A DNA stretch of 19,446 nt, taken from contig CAZCPB010000047.1 of the NCBI GenBank assembly GCA_964500365.1, positions 1-19,446 of the forward strand, in the 5' to 3' direction. The notes beneath the pieces are model-generated. The model was not told the DNA's origin. It was given only the letters and a program-made list of their open reading frames with translations, and ran no database searches. Shown piece by piece: positions 8,865 to 15,668 of this stretch. The stretch comes from CAZCPB01 sp964500365. Its GTDB lineage: Bacteria; Planctomycetota; Phycisphaerae; Phycisphaerales; UBA1924. The position numbers were made by a program, and so were the translations under genes. Every line of letters begins with the position of its first letter. Position 1 is the first letter of the stretch.

Positions 8865-9068
8865 TCACTCACCCCAGTCCTCCCTCACCTCCGGCGCCAG
8901 CTCCACCCGCAGCGGGCTCAGGCTCACCACTTCCAGCTCGGCGCGGCAGTCCGTGCACCGCACCACCTCCCCCGTCAGCGGCCGGCGCGTCAGCGTGACG
9001 CTCGCCGCACACTCGGGGCATTCGGTGCTCAGGGCCGGGGTGGTGTTCGTCGCGGCAACAGGGCTCAT
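8865..9068 (-). CDS. lysW: amino-group carrier protein LysW
   Basis: This 67-residue acidic carrier protein attaches covalently to the pathway substrate through the gamma-carboxyl of its C-terminal glutamate and presents it to LysX, LysZ, LysY, LysJ and LysK. It shows the two CxxC zinc-knuckle pairs (Cys17/Cys20 and Cys38/Cys41) and the invariant C-terminal EDWGE (63-67). The globular part (TECPEC...VVRCTDCRAELEVVSLSPLRVE) fits the family. It has about a dozen extra N-terminal residues compared with the roughly 54-residue Thermus protein. The ATG at 9068 follows a good GAAAGGAA site with a 6-nt spacer. It is first of the cluster; an 88-bp gap separates it from lysX, and a long structured leader lies upstream. 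The family also includes carriers for arginine and for some secondary metabolites, so context decides the role. Confidence 0.95.
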   Translation of the reverse strand: MSPVAATNTTPALSTECPECAASVTLTRRPLTGEVVRCTDCRAELEVVSLSPLRVELAPEVREDWGE

Positions 9069-9142
9069 GGTCGGTTCCTTTCAAGTGACTGGGACGTCTC
9101 GAGGCGCTTAGGTCCAGCGATACACGAAGTCCAAAACGACAG

Positions 9143-9175
9143 CGGGCCCGCCGGGACCAGATCCCGACGAGCCCG
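9143..9175 (-). terminator. stable hairpin upstream of lysW, candidate attenuator terminator
   Basis: Arms 9162-9175 and 9143-9156 with a 5-nt loop pair over 14 bp when transcribed from the minus strand, including two G-U wobbles. On the plus strand the same two positions are C/A mismatches, so the structure is better on the lysW-sense RNA. A TTTT tract follows 5 nt after the stem (CTGTCGTTTTGG on the minus strand). It ends 74 nt before the lysW start. Its 3' arm can alternatively pair with the leader segment at 9216-9227 (11 bp, one bulge). Termination is inferred, not shown. Confidence 0.45.
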
Positions 9176-9198
9176 TTCAGAGCGATTGACCGGTCAGG

Positions 9199-9336
9199 TC
9201 AAGCGGGAACGGCTACGGCGGGGCCCGGTCGGAGGGCCGCTTTCAGGGCTTTTTTCGAGGTGGAGAACGGGGAGACGGGCGCACCGACACCGGCGCGATC
9301 GGTCGCAGGCGTCGAAATGGTGGTGCCGCTCGTCAT
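9199..9336 (-). CDS. putative 45-codon leader peptide with AAA lysine codons, upstream of lysW
   Basis: A short frame runs from the ATG at 9336 to the TGA at 9199-9201. The peptide holds Lys-Lys-Ala-Leu-Lys at codons 28-32, and all three lysines are encoded by AAA (9250-9255 and 9241-9243). Other genes in the window use AAG almost exclusively; every lysine codon in the visible sdhB is AAG. The ORF has no Shine-Dalgarno, but the predicted transcription start lies only about 6 nt upstream, so it could be read as a near-leaderless message. Position (between promoter and hairpin of a lysine-type operon) and codon content fit an attenuation leader. Leader-peptide attenuation has, to my memory, been reported for a Thermus lysine gene cluster. 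The alternative is a chance ORF in GC-rich DNA; no homologue is recognised. Confidence 0.35.
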   Translation of the reverse strand: MTSGTTISTPATDRAGVGAPVSPFSTSKKALKAALRPGPAVAVPA

Positions 9337-9348
9337 GACCAGTCAATA

Positions 9349-9377
9349 CTAGTAGGTCGGCCGCGGGCCACGGTCAA
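9349..9377 (-). promoter_or_regulatory. candidate sigma-70-type promoter for the lysW operon
   Basis: On the minus strand TTGACC (9372-9377) matches five of six -35 consensus bases. It is followed after exactly 17 bp by TACTAG (9349-9354), a weak -10 with three matches; an overlapping TAGTAT at 9346-9351 is better but spaced 20 bp. Transcription would start near 9342, just before the leader ORF ATG at 9336. Confidence 0.35.
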
Positions 9378-9508
9378 CTTCAGCCGCCCCGGCTTCCCCA
9401 GCCGTCAAATGCCGCGCCGTCCCCCGGCTGGTCCGGCGGGACATTCACCGGGGGACGGTCGCGGCGACCGAGCGAAGTACACCTTCGCGTTCGGTTGGGA
9501 AGCGGGAG
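9378..9508. repeat. intergenic stretch with two inverted repeats
   Basis: No gene is supported here. It holds an 11-bp perfect inverted repeat, ccgtcccccgg at 9417-9427 with its complement at 9448-9458. Inside its 20-nt loop is a further gtcc/ggac stem (9431-9434 and 9439-9442). A second stem pairs 9467-9477 with 9483-9495 (one 2-nt bulge) and begins 14 nt downstream of the small gene ending at 9509. Neither is followed by a T-tract on either strand. They could be Rho-type transcript ends for the small gene pair, protein-binding sites or a small structured RNA. Confidence 0.5.
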
Positions 9509-9766
9509 TCACGCCGGTGCCCGCCGGCGAGGCCGGTCGCCACGGCGCGACCGGGCGTCTTCGAGGGCTTCCGTGAAGGTGGACGCGGCGGCGATGGCTC
9601 GCCGGGCCAGCTCGCGGTGCAGGTCGCCTGGCTCCCACCCCTCGTCCTCCAGCCGGCGGACGATGTCCTCGGCCGAGAGCCTCGAGAACACCCGCATGGC
9701 GACCTCCACGGTGACCGGCTCGTCGGCCCACACCGGAGGAACGGAGTGCTCACTCGGAGAGATCAT
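9509..9766 (-). CDS. small hypothetical protein (85 aa)
   Basis: The frame starting at the ATG at 9766 gives an 85-residue protein. A short polar N-terminus is followed by a helical, charged middle (VEVAMRVFSRLSAEDIVRRLEDEGWEPGDLHRELARR, in pieces) and a basic Arg-rich C-terminus. There is no signal peptide or membrane segment. I do not recognise the family; the amphipathic middle would suit a small DNA- or protein-binding helical bundle, but that is speculation. The start overlaps the 3' end of the preceding small ORF by 17 bp (9750-9766), which suggests a coupled pair. A longer version of this frame extends upstream to 9853, but its N-terminal part is low-complexity Pro/Ser/Thr sequence opposite the other ORF, so I prefer the shorter start. 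Two inverted repeats lie downstream. Confidence 0.5.
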   Translation of the reverse strand: MISPSEHSVPPVWADEPVTVEVAMRVFSRLSAEDIVRRLEDEGWEPGDLHRELARRAIAAASTFTEALEDARSRRGDRPRRRAPA

Positions 9767-9908
9767 CGCGCATGGCCTCCAGCGTGGCGGTGTACTCGGC
9801 CATGAGGTCGCCGGACAGGGCGTCGGGCGAGGCGTCGAGCAGCAGCCGGACATCGTCGATGGTGCCGATCCCCTCCTCGCGCTGCGCCGCCGAGAGCCCC
9901 GGCGCCAC
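9750..9908 (-). CDS. small hypothetical ORF (about 52 aa, start uncertain)
   Basis: From a GTG at 9906-9908 the frame gives 52 residues. These include GIGTIDDVRLLLDASPDALSG (in pieces) and an acidic helical end, YTATLEAMRDDLSE. No ATG is available between the divergent sigma-factor region and this point. The upstream open frame has no plausible start and lies opposite the sigma gene, so the start is a guess, and GTG with GAGG immediately before it is not ideal. The stop overlaps the next small gene, supporting a two-gene unit transcribed divergently from the sigma factor/kinase pair. No family is recognised. An A/T-rich tract (seven T at 9953-9959 on the plus strand) lies in the divergent gap and may be part of a shared regulatory region. 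Confidence 0.35.
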   Translation of the reverse strand: MAPGLSAAQREEGIGTIDDVRLLLDASPDALSGDLMAEYTATLEAMRDDLSE

Positions 9909-9974
9909 CCCCTCGAGCGCGTACGAGAGGATGAGTGTTACGTGAAGGGTTCTTTTTTTAAGGGGGATTTCGCC

Positions 9975-10565
9975 GTGCAGAACGCCGATGTGAACGTCGA
10001 GGAACTGCTGCGTCGGATCGGTGCCGGCGACCGCGAGGCCGCGGCGATCTTCGTCCGCCGTTACGCGCCCGTGATCCGCCAGCGCTTCCGCGCCCGCCTC
10101 AGCCCCTCCCTCCGGCGGCTCATGGACTCGGCCGACCTGGTCTCGACCGTGGGACGCCGTCTCGACCAGCTCGTCGCCTCCGGCGGCGTCGATGTCGAGA
10201 ACGAGCACCAGCTCTGGGCCCTGGTCAACCACCTCGCCCGCGCCGCGATCGCCGACAAGGCGCGCGTGCTCGGGCGCCTGCGCCGCGTCGAGAACCCCGA
10301 CTCGCAGTGGGCACGCGCCTTCCTCGACCGCGCCGCCGACGCCGGCGCCGACGGCCAGGACCGCTTCGATGAGACCCTCGACCTCGCCATGGAAGCCCTC
10401 GAATCCGACGTGGACCGGCGCGTGCTCGCGCTCTGGCTCGGCGGCTGGTCCCACGTCCAGATCTCCGCCCAGCTCGACATGACCCCCAACGCCACCCGCC
10501 AGCGCTGGCACCGCGTTCGCGCCCGCCTCGCCGAGGCCCTCGCCGCCCGCGGAGTCGCGCCATGA
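9975..10565 (+). CDS. ECF-like RNA polymerase sigma factor (kinase-linked type)
   Basis: This 196-residue protein would direct RNA polymerase to a dedicated promoter set. Residues about 7-70 look like region 2 (core-binding and -10 recognition: REAAAIFVRRYAPVIRQRFR, then LMDSADLVSTVGRRLDQLV). About 140-190 look like region 4 with a helix-turn-helix (DRRVLALWLGGWSHVQISAQL, in pieces, then NATRQRWHRVRARLAEAL). The GTG start at 9975 is chosen because AAGGGGGA (9960-9967) lies at a good distance; an in-frame GTG at 9942 would add 11 residues with no better site. The stop overlaps the ATG of the kinase gene by four bases (ATGA), so the two are co-translated. Planctomycetes are known for ECF groups encoded next to Ser/Thr kinases (ECF-STK), and this pair fits that pattern. 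Control by the kinase through phosphorylation is inferred. Confidence 0.85.
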   Translation: MQNADVNVEELLRRIGAGDREAAAIFVRRYAPVIRQRFRARLSPSLRRLMDSADLVSTVGRRLDQLVASGGVDVENEHQLWALVNHLARAAIADKARVLGRLRRVENPDSQWARAFLDRAADAGADGQDRFDETLDLAMEALESDVDRRVLALWLGGWSHVQISAQLDMTPNATRQRWHRVRARLAEALAARGVAP

Positions 10566-12598
10566 GAGAGGTCCCCTGGCCCGACGGGCTCCCCCCCTTC
10601 GCCGACGCGCGTGCCGGGGAGCCGGCCAGCGACGACGACGCGACCTGCGAGCGGATCCGCGCCGACGCCCGCAGGCTCGTCACCCTCGGACGCGCCGGCA
10701 CGCTCGCCCGCTACCTCGAAGCGATCCCCGACCTCGCCGACCGCCCCGCGGCGCTCGACGCCGCCATCGTGGCCGTGATCGAATCGGGGACCGCCGCGGG
10801 CGCCGCCCGTGACGAGGTGATCGAGGCGATGCTTGCCGAGCACCCCGCGCTCCGCGACGCCGTCCTCGCCGCCGACTTCCTTGACCAGACGCTCGGCGGC
10901 GGCATCGGCAACGGCGACGAGCCCAACGCTGCGCCCGCCATCGAACTCCCTTGCGAGATCGGCCCGGCCATGCCCGGCGGCCGCAAGCGCTACGAACTCC
11001 GCACCAGGATCGCCGAGGGCGCCTCGGGCGTCGTCTACCGCGCCATCGACCGCGCCGTCAGCACCCCCGAGCGCGCCATGCCCGTGGCCGTCAAGTGCCT
11101 CCATTCCCTCGGCTTCCGCCTCCCGCACCTCTTCAAGCTCGAGGCCCAGCGGGCCCGGCGCGTCGAGCACCCCTCCGTCGCCCGTGTGCTCGACGCCGGC
11201 GAAGACCCCCGCGCCGGCGAGTACCTCGTCTTCGAATACTGCGAGGGCCAGACGCTCGAGCAGTGGGCCGCGCGACGCATCTCGCGCTCCACCGCCGGCG
11301 AAGCAGTCGCCCTCCTCCTCGGGATCGCCGACGGCATCGCCGCCGTGCACCGCGCCGGCTTCTGCCACGGCGACCTTCACCCCGGCAATGCCATCGTCGC
11401 ACGCGACGGCTCCCCCCGGCTCATCGACTTCGGCGCGGCACGGTCCGACGTGACCAGCCTCAGCGTCTCGGCGCGCCCGCTCGGCGCCCTCGGCTTCGCC
11501 GCCCCCGAACTCTTCCGCGCCGGCGCTCCCATCTCCGGCCAGGCCGCCGATACCTACGCGCTCGCCGCTCTCCTGTACTGGCTGCTCATCGGAGAGCCGC
11601 CCAACGGCGCCACGGTCGAAGAGGCCGAGGCCACCATCGGCGGTGAGCGCACCCTCGATCCCGCCCGGCTGAAGAGCCAGCCCCGGGACATCGCCGTCAT
11701 CATCGCCCGAGCCCTCGACCGGGATCCGGCGCGCAGGTACCCGTCGGTCGAAGCCCTCGCGGAGGACCTGCGCCGTTGGCAACGGCACGAGCCCGTCGCG
11801 TGGACCCCGGGGCCCCTCGCTCACCGCGCCGCCCTCGCCGTGCGCCGCGCCCCGGTCGCGTCGGCGCTCACCGCCGGGCTGGCGATGGCCCTGGCGATCA
11901 GCGTGGTCTCGCTCGTCGCCGCCTTCTACGTGTCCAGCCGGTCCCAACTTGCGGAAACCCGGACGCAGATGGCCGCGACCGAGAGCAAGCTCAGCGCGAT
12001 GGCCGCGCAGGCCCGCGCCGCCGAGGCCATCAACCAGGAGATGGAGGTCGCCAAGGGCCTCTGGTCCGTCATGCGGTCGATGCTCGCCAGCATCAAGTCG
12101 GACTCCGACGCAATGCGGTACCTTCCCATCCTCATGGTCGTCGAGCGAATCGCCGGGGAAGAATTGACGAGCGATCCATTGCTCCTCGCCGAGTCGCGCG
12201 GCAAGCGCATCGAGATCGCCGAGCACGCCATCCAGCCGGTGCTCGCACGCGGCTCGATCGACCGCCTCCAGGACATGCTCATCGCGATGGTGCTCGGCGG
12301 AATCTGGATCGAAGACGGCAACCCCGCCGGAGCCCGCGAAGTCCTCGCCCTCGCCCGCACCGCGGCACGCAAGCACCTCAGCGCCGAGGACCCGCTCGCC
12401 GTCCGCGTCGACGTCTACTGGGCCATCGCCACGCGGATGCTCGCCGCGAGCGGCAACACCGGCCTGCACGACGGCGAGGCCGACGAGGCCGCGCTCATCC
12501 TCCAGTTCCGCAGGCCCGTCGTGGATTCGCTCGGCCCCCGCATGCTCAAACGCCTGAACGAAGCCCCCGCTCCGCGGCCGCCGGGCACCACGAACTGA
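10562..12598 (+). CDS. transmembrane Ser/Thr-protein-kinase-like protein with variant HGD catalytic loop
   Basis: This 678-residue protein has a helical N-terminal region (about 30-110), then a kinase fold (about 143-405). A TM helix follows at about 432-456, a likely coiled coil at 460-495, and an alpha-helical extracytoplasmic tail to the end. Kinase landmarks are the glycine-rich loop IAEGASGVVYRA (150-161, first Gly replaced by Ala), VAVK (Lys178), Glu194, catalytic loop HGDLHPGN (269-276), DFG (289-291), APE (314-316) and Asp330 in the F-helix. The loop lacks the Arg of HRD and the Lys of DLKxxN. HGDLHPGN is common in ABC1/aminoglycoside-kinase-like enzymes, so it may be active with altered chemistry. 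Lys178, Asp271, Asn276 and Asp289 are all kept. It overlaps the sigma factor gene by 4 bp and is expected to sense a signal through the tail and act on the sigma factor (inference). Confidence 0.85.
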   Translation: MREVPWPDGLPPFADARAGEPASDDDATCERIRADARRLVTLGRAGTLARYLEAIPDLADRPAALDAAIVAVIESGTAAGAARDEVIEAMLAEHPALRDAVLAADFLDQTLGGGIGNGDEPNAAPAIELPCEIGPAMPGGRKRYELRTRIAEGASGVVYRAIDRAVSTPERAMPVAVKCLHSLGFRLPHLFKLEAQRARRVEHPSVARVLDAGEDPRAGEYLVFEYCEGQTLEQWAARRISRSTAGEAVALLLGIADGIAAVHRAGFCHGDLHPGNAIVARDGSPRLIDFGAARSDVTSLSVSARPLGALGFAAPELFRAGAPISGQAADTYALAALLYWLLIGEPPNGATVEEAEATIGGERTLDPARLKSQPRDIAVIIARALDRDPARRYPSVEALAEDLRRWQRHEPVAWTPGPLAHRAALAVRRAPVASALTAGLAMALAISVVSLVAAFYVSSRSQLAETRTQMAATESKLSAMAAQARAAEAINQEMEVAKGLWSVMRSMLASIKSDSDAMRYLPILMVVERIAGEELTSDPLLLAESRGKRIEIAEHAIQPVLARGSIDRLQDMLIAMVLGGIWIEDGNPAGAREVLALARTAARKHLSAEDPLAVRVDVYWAIATRMLAASGNTGLHDGEADEAALILQFRRPVVDSLGPRMLKRLNEAPAPRPPGTTN

Positions 12599-12626
12599 TT
12601 GTTCGAGAGAACGGTTCTGCTAGACT
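12599..12626 (+). promoter_or_regulatory. candidate promoter for the M16 peptidase gene
   Basis: TTGTTC at 12599-12604 (three of six -35 matches) and TAGACT at 12621-12626 (four of six -10 matches) are separated by 16 bp in the 71-bp gap between the kinase stop and the peptidase ATG. Transcription would start about 35 nt before the ATG. Confidence 0.3.
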
Positions 12627-12669
12627 CCGGTAACCGCCGCGGCCCGGCCGCGCGACCCGGAGTCACTCC

Positions 12670-15521
12670 ATGAACATCCCCGCCCGGGCCTCGATCGCCG
12701 CCTGCATCGTCCTCGCCGCGGCCGCGTGCCCCGCCCCGGCCCAGCCCCTGCCCACCGACCCCTCGCTCGTCACCGGCAGGCTCGAGAACGGCCTCCGCTA
12801 CGTCGTCCGCCAGCACGCCGTGCCCCCCGGCCGCGCCGTCGTGTGGATGCACATGAACACCGGCTCGCTCAACGAGACCGACCGCCAGCGCGGCCTGGCC
12901 CACTACCTCGAGCACATGGCCTTCAACGGCTCGGAGAACTTCGCCCCCGGCTCGGTCGTCCCCTTCTTCCAGTCGCTTGGCATGACCTTCGGGCGCGACC
13001 AGAACGCCTACACCAACATGAGCGAGACCGTCTACCAGCTCTCGCTCCCCGACACCAGGCCCGAAACGCTTTCCAAGGGCATGACCTTCTTCGCCGACGT
13101 CGCCGGCCGCCTCGCGCTCTACCCCAAGGAGATCGACGCCGAGCGCCAGATCATCCAGGAAGAGCGACGCACGCGCCTCTCCGGCCGACAGCGCACCGGC
13201 TACTACGTGATGGAGCGCCTCACCCCCGGCTCCATCTACGGCCAGCGCATCACCATCGGCACCGAGGAGACGATCGACTCCGTCAACCAGGCCGACTTCA
13301 AGGACTACTACGGCAAGTGGTACAGCGCCGCCAACGCCACCGTCATGGTCGTCGCCGACACCGACCCCGCGACGGTCGTCAAGGCCATCACCGACACCTT
13401 CGGGCCCCTCCCCGCGCGCGAGCGCCCGTCGCCGCAGCCCTTGAACATCAAGCCCTACGAGAAGAGCTTCGGCATCGTCGCGACCGACCCGGAGGTCCGC
13501 ACCGGCAGCCTCCGCATCTCGACACTCGAGCCCGCACGCTCGATCACGCTCACCGTCCCGCAGTACCGCGACGACCTCGTCCTGATCCTCGCCCGCAGCG
13601 CCTTCAACTCCCGCATGCGCGACAAGGTCAGCGCCGGCGGCACCGCCTTCGAGAGCCTCAGCGTCTCGGCCGGCAACGAGTCCAACGCGCTCTACTCGGC
13701 CGACCTCAACGCCTCCGTCCGCCCCGAGACCTGGCGCGAGGGCCTCGCCGAGATGGCCGAGGAACTCCAGCGCGCCCGCGCCCACGGCTTCAGCCAGCGC
13801 GAGATCGACGACGCCAAGACCCAGATCCTCTCCGCCGCCGAGCGCGCCGTCGAGACCGAGCCCACCATGGAGGCCCGCGGCCTCGTCGCCCGCATCAACG
13901 CCGCGGTCGGCGGCGGCGAGCCCGTCGTCTCGCCGAAGCAGAGGCTCGAACTCGTCTCGACCCTCCTCCCGGCCATCACCAAGGAGGAGATCGACGCCCG
14001 TTTCGCCAAGGAGTTCGATTTCAAGGCCGCGGCGTTCGTCGCCGTCCTTCCCTCCAGCGCGAGCATCCCCACCGAGGATGAACTCGTCGCCCTCGGCACC
14101 AAGGCCCTCGCCGTCACGCCCGGCCCCATGGCCGAGGCCGCCCGCGCCACCACCCTCCTCGCCGAACTCCCCAAGGCCGGGTCCGTCAAGGAGATCGCCG
14201 AGCACGCCCCCAGCAAGGTCTGGTCCGGCTGGCTCAGCAACAACGCCCGCGTCCACTACCGCCACATGGATGAACGCCAGAACGACGCGACCGTCCGCAT
14301 CACCCTCTGCGGCGGCGAACTCCTCGAGAACGCCGACAACCGCGGCATCACCTCCGCGGCCCAGCTCGCGTGGTCCAACCGCTCGACCCGGTCCCTCACC
14401 TCCGCAGACACCCGCCGCCTCATGACCGGCAAGAAGGCCGACGTCCGCGGCGGAGGCTTCGGCGGTGGCGGCGGCCGGCGCGGCGGCGGCGGTGGGGGCG
14501 GCGCGGCCGATTCGATCTCCCTCACCATCTCCGGCAGCCCCGATGACTTCGAGCCCGCCTTCCAACTCGCGTACCTCCTCCTCACCGAGCCGAAGATCGA
14601 GGAGGCCGCCTTCGAGCGCATGCAGGCGATGACGCCGCGTTTCCTCGAAGAGGCCATGAAGACCGCCCAGGGCGTCGCGATGCGCCTCGTCGCCTCCGCG
14701 CCCTACCCCGACGGCGAGCCCCGCACCGCCATGCTCACCGCCGAGCAGGTGCGCCGACTCACCCTCCCCGCCGCGCAGGCGTGGCTCGAGAAGCTCATCG
14801 CCGAATCGCCCATCGAGATCACGATCGTCGGCGACATCTCGAAAGACCGCGCCCTCGACCTCGCCTCCCGCTACCTCGGCGCCCTCCCCGCCCGCGACCG
14901 CATCAGCGCCGAGTCGTTCCGCTCGCAGCGCACGCTCGAGCGCCCCAAGGGCCCGCGCGTGTTCCGCCAGACCGTCGTCACCGAGACGCCCAAGGCCCAG
15001 GTCTTCTGCGGTTTCTACGGGCCCGACGAGTCGAACATCGCCGACGCCCGCGCCATGAGCATGGCCTCGCGCCTTGTCTCGACCCGCATGACGAAGGAAG
15101 TCCGCGAGGAGGAGCAGCTCGTCTACAGCATGGGCGCGTCCTCCCGGCCCGGCACGACCTACCCCGGCTTCGGCCTCTTCTCCTCCGGCTCGTCCACCGC
15201 GCCCGAGAAGGCCGACGCTCTCGCCGCCAAGATCCAGGAAATGTTCGAGACCTTCGCGAAGACCGGGCCCACCGACGAGGAACTCGCCGTCGCCAAGAAG
15301 CAGCGCGCCAACGACATCGAGGAGCAGTTCCGCTCGCCCCAGTTCTGGCTCGGCCAGCTCTCCGAGATGACTTTCGCGGCAGCAGCCTCGACGACGTTGT
15401 CGGCATGGCCGCGGCATACGAGGCCATGACCGCCGAGCAGATCCGCGAGACCTTCGCCAGGTACTACGCCAAGGACAAGACCGTCCTCGTCGTCGTCACG
15501 CCCGGCGCGCCCCAGAGCTAG
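12670..15521 (+). CDS. secreted M16 zinc metallopeptidase (pitrilysin/PqqL-like), frameshifted near the C-terminus
   Basis: A signal peptide (about 1-25, cleavage near APAQ) precedes an M16 peptidase. The inverted zinc motif is HYLEH (His78, Glu81, His82), and the third ligand Glu158 lies in EIDAERQIIQEE about 76 residues later. Two N-terminal and two C-terminal M16 domains follow. The Arg/Tyr-type substrate motif of the inactive half appears as REEEQLVYSMGA. A glycine-rich insert (about 593-614) links the halves. The frame from the ATG stops at 15429 after an out-of-place tail. The frame that continues the family (FRGSSLDDVVGMAAAYEAMT and on to VVVTPGAPQS) ends at 15521. One missing base at about 15370-15374 explains this; corrected length is about 950 residues, usual for PqqL-like M16 proteins. 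It probably degrades peptides in the periplasm or outside. The indel may be an assembly error. Confidence 0.88.
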
Positions 15522-15548
15522 CGGTTCCCCCGGCGCGCCCCGCATCCG

Positions 15549-15568
15549 TTCGACGCGGCACCGTCGAA
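15549..15568. repeat. 7-bp inverted repeat between peptidase and sdh operon
   Basis: TTCGACG (15549-15555) and its exact complement CGTCGAA (15562-15568) flank a 6-nt spacer, 27 bp after the corrected M16 stop. There is no following T-tract. It could be an operator for the sdh operon or part of a transcript-end structure. Confidence 0.4.
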
Positions 15569-15598
15569 TCCATCGTCGATCCCCGGGACGCCGCGAGC

Positions 15599-15626
15599 GC
15601 CGCTCCTCGCCCGGAGCGGCTACTCT
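15599..15626 (+). promoter_or_regulatory. 8-bp hairpin abutting a possible -10 element upstream of the sdh operon
   Basis: GCCGCTCC (15599-15606) and GGAGCGGC (15613-15620) form a perfect 8-bp stem with a 6-nt loop. TACTCT (15621-15626), a possible -10 with four of six matches, begins directly after it, about 43 bp before the membrane-subunit ATG. I see no convincing -35. A role as terminator for the upstream gene is also possible, but there is no T-run. Confidence 0.25.
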
Positions 15627-15668
15627 GCGTCACATCCCCGGGGCTCCGGGGCCGACGGAGACAACCGG

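Noticed and set aside
9199..9260. Plus-strand hairpin followed by six T (9250-9255) as a Rho-independent terminator
   Set aside because: No plus-strand gene ends here and the stem next to the T-run is short; on the minus strand the same bases are two lysine codons of the leader ORF. Kept only as an alternative explanation of the A-run.
10061..12469. Minus-strand open frame of 802 codons opposite the sigma/kinase pair
   Set aside because: It spans two well-supported plus-strand genes and encodes repetitive Gly/Asp/Glu/Ala-rich sequence.
15369..15378. Programmed ribosomal frameshift in the M16 gene
   Set aside because: No slippery heptamer, no stimulatory structure evident, and no reason for this family to use one; a one-base deletion is simpler.
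12415..15417. Long open frame of 1000 codons on the minus strand opposite the M16 peptidase
   Set aside because: Its product is low-complexity Gly/Glu/Leu/Ala/Val and arises from the GC-rich third positions of the plus-strand gene, which has clear M16 motifs.
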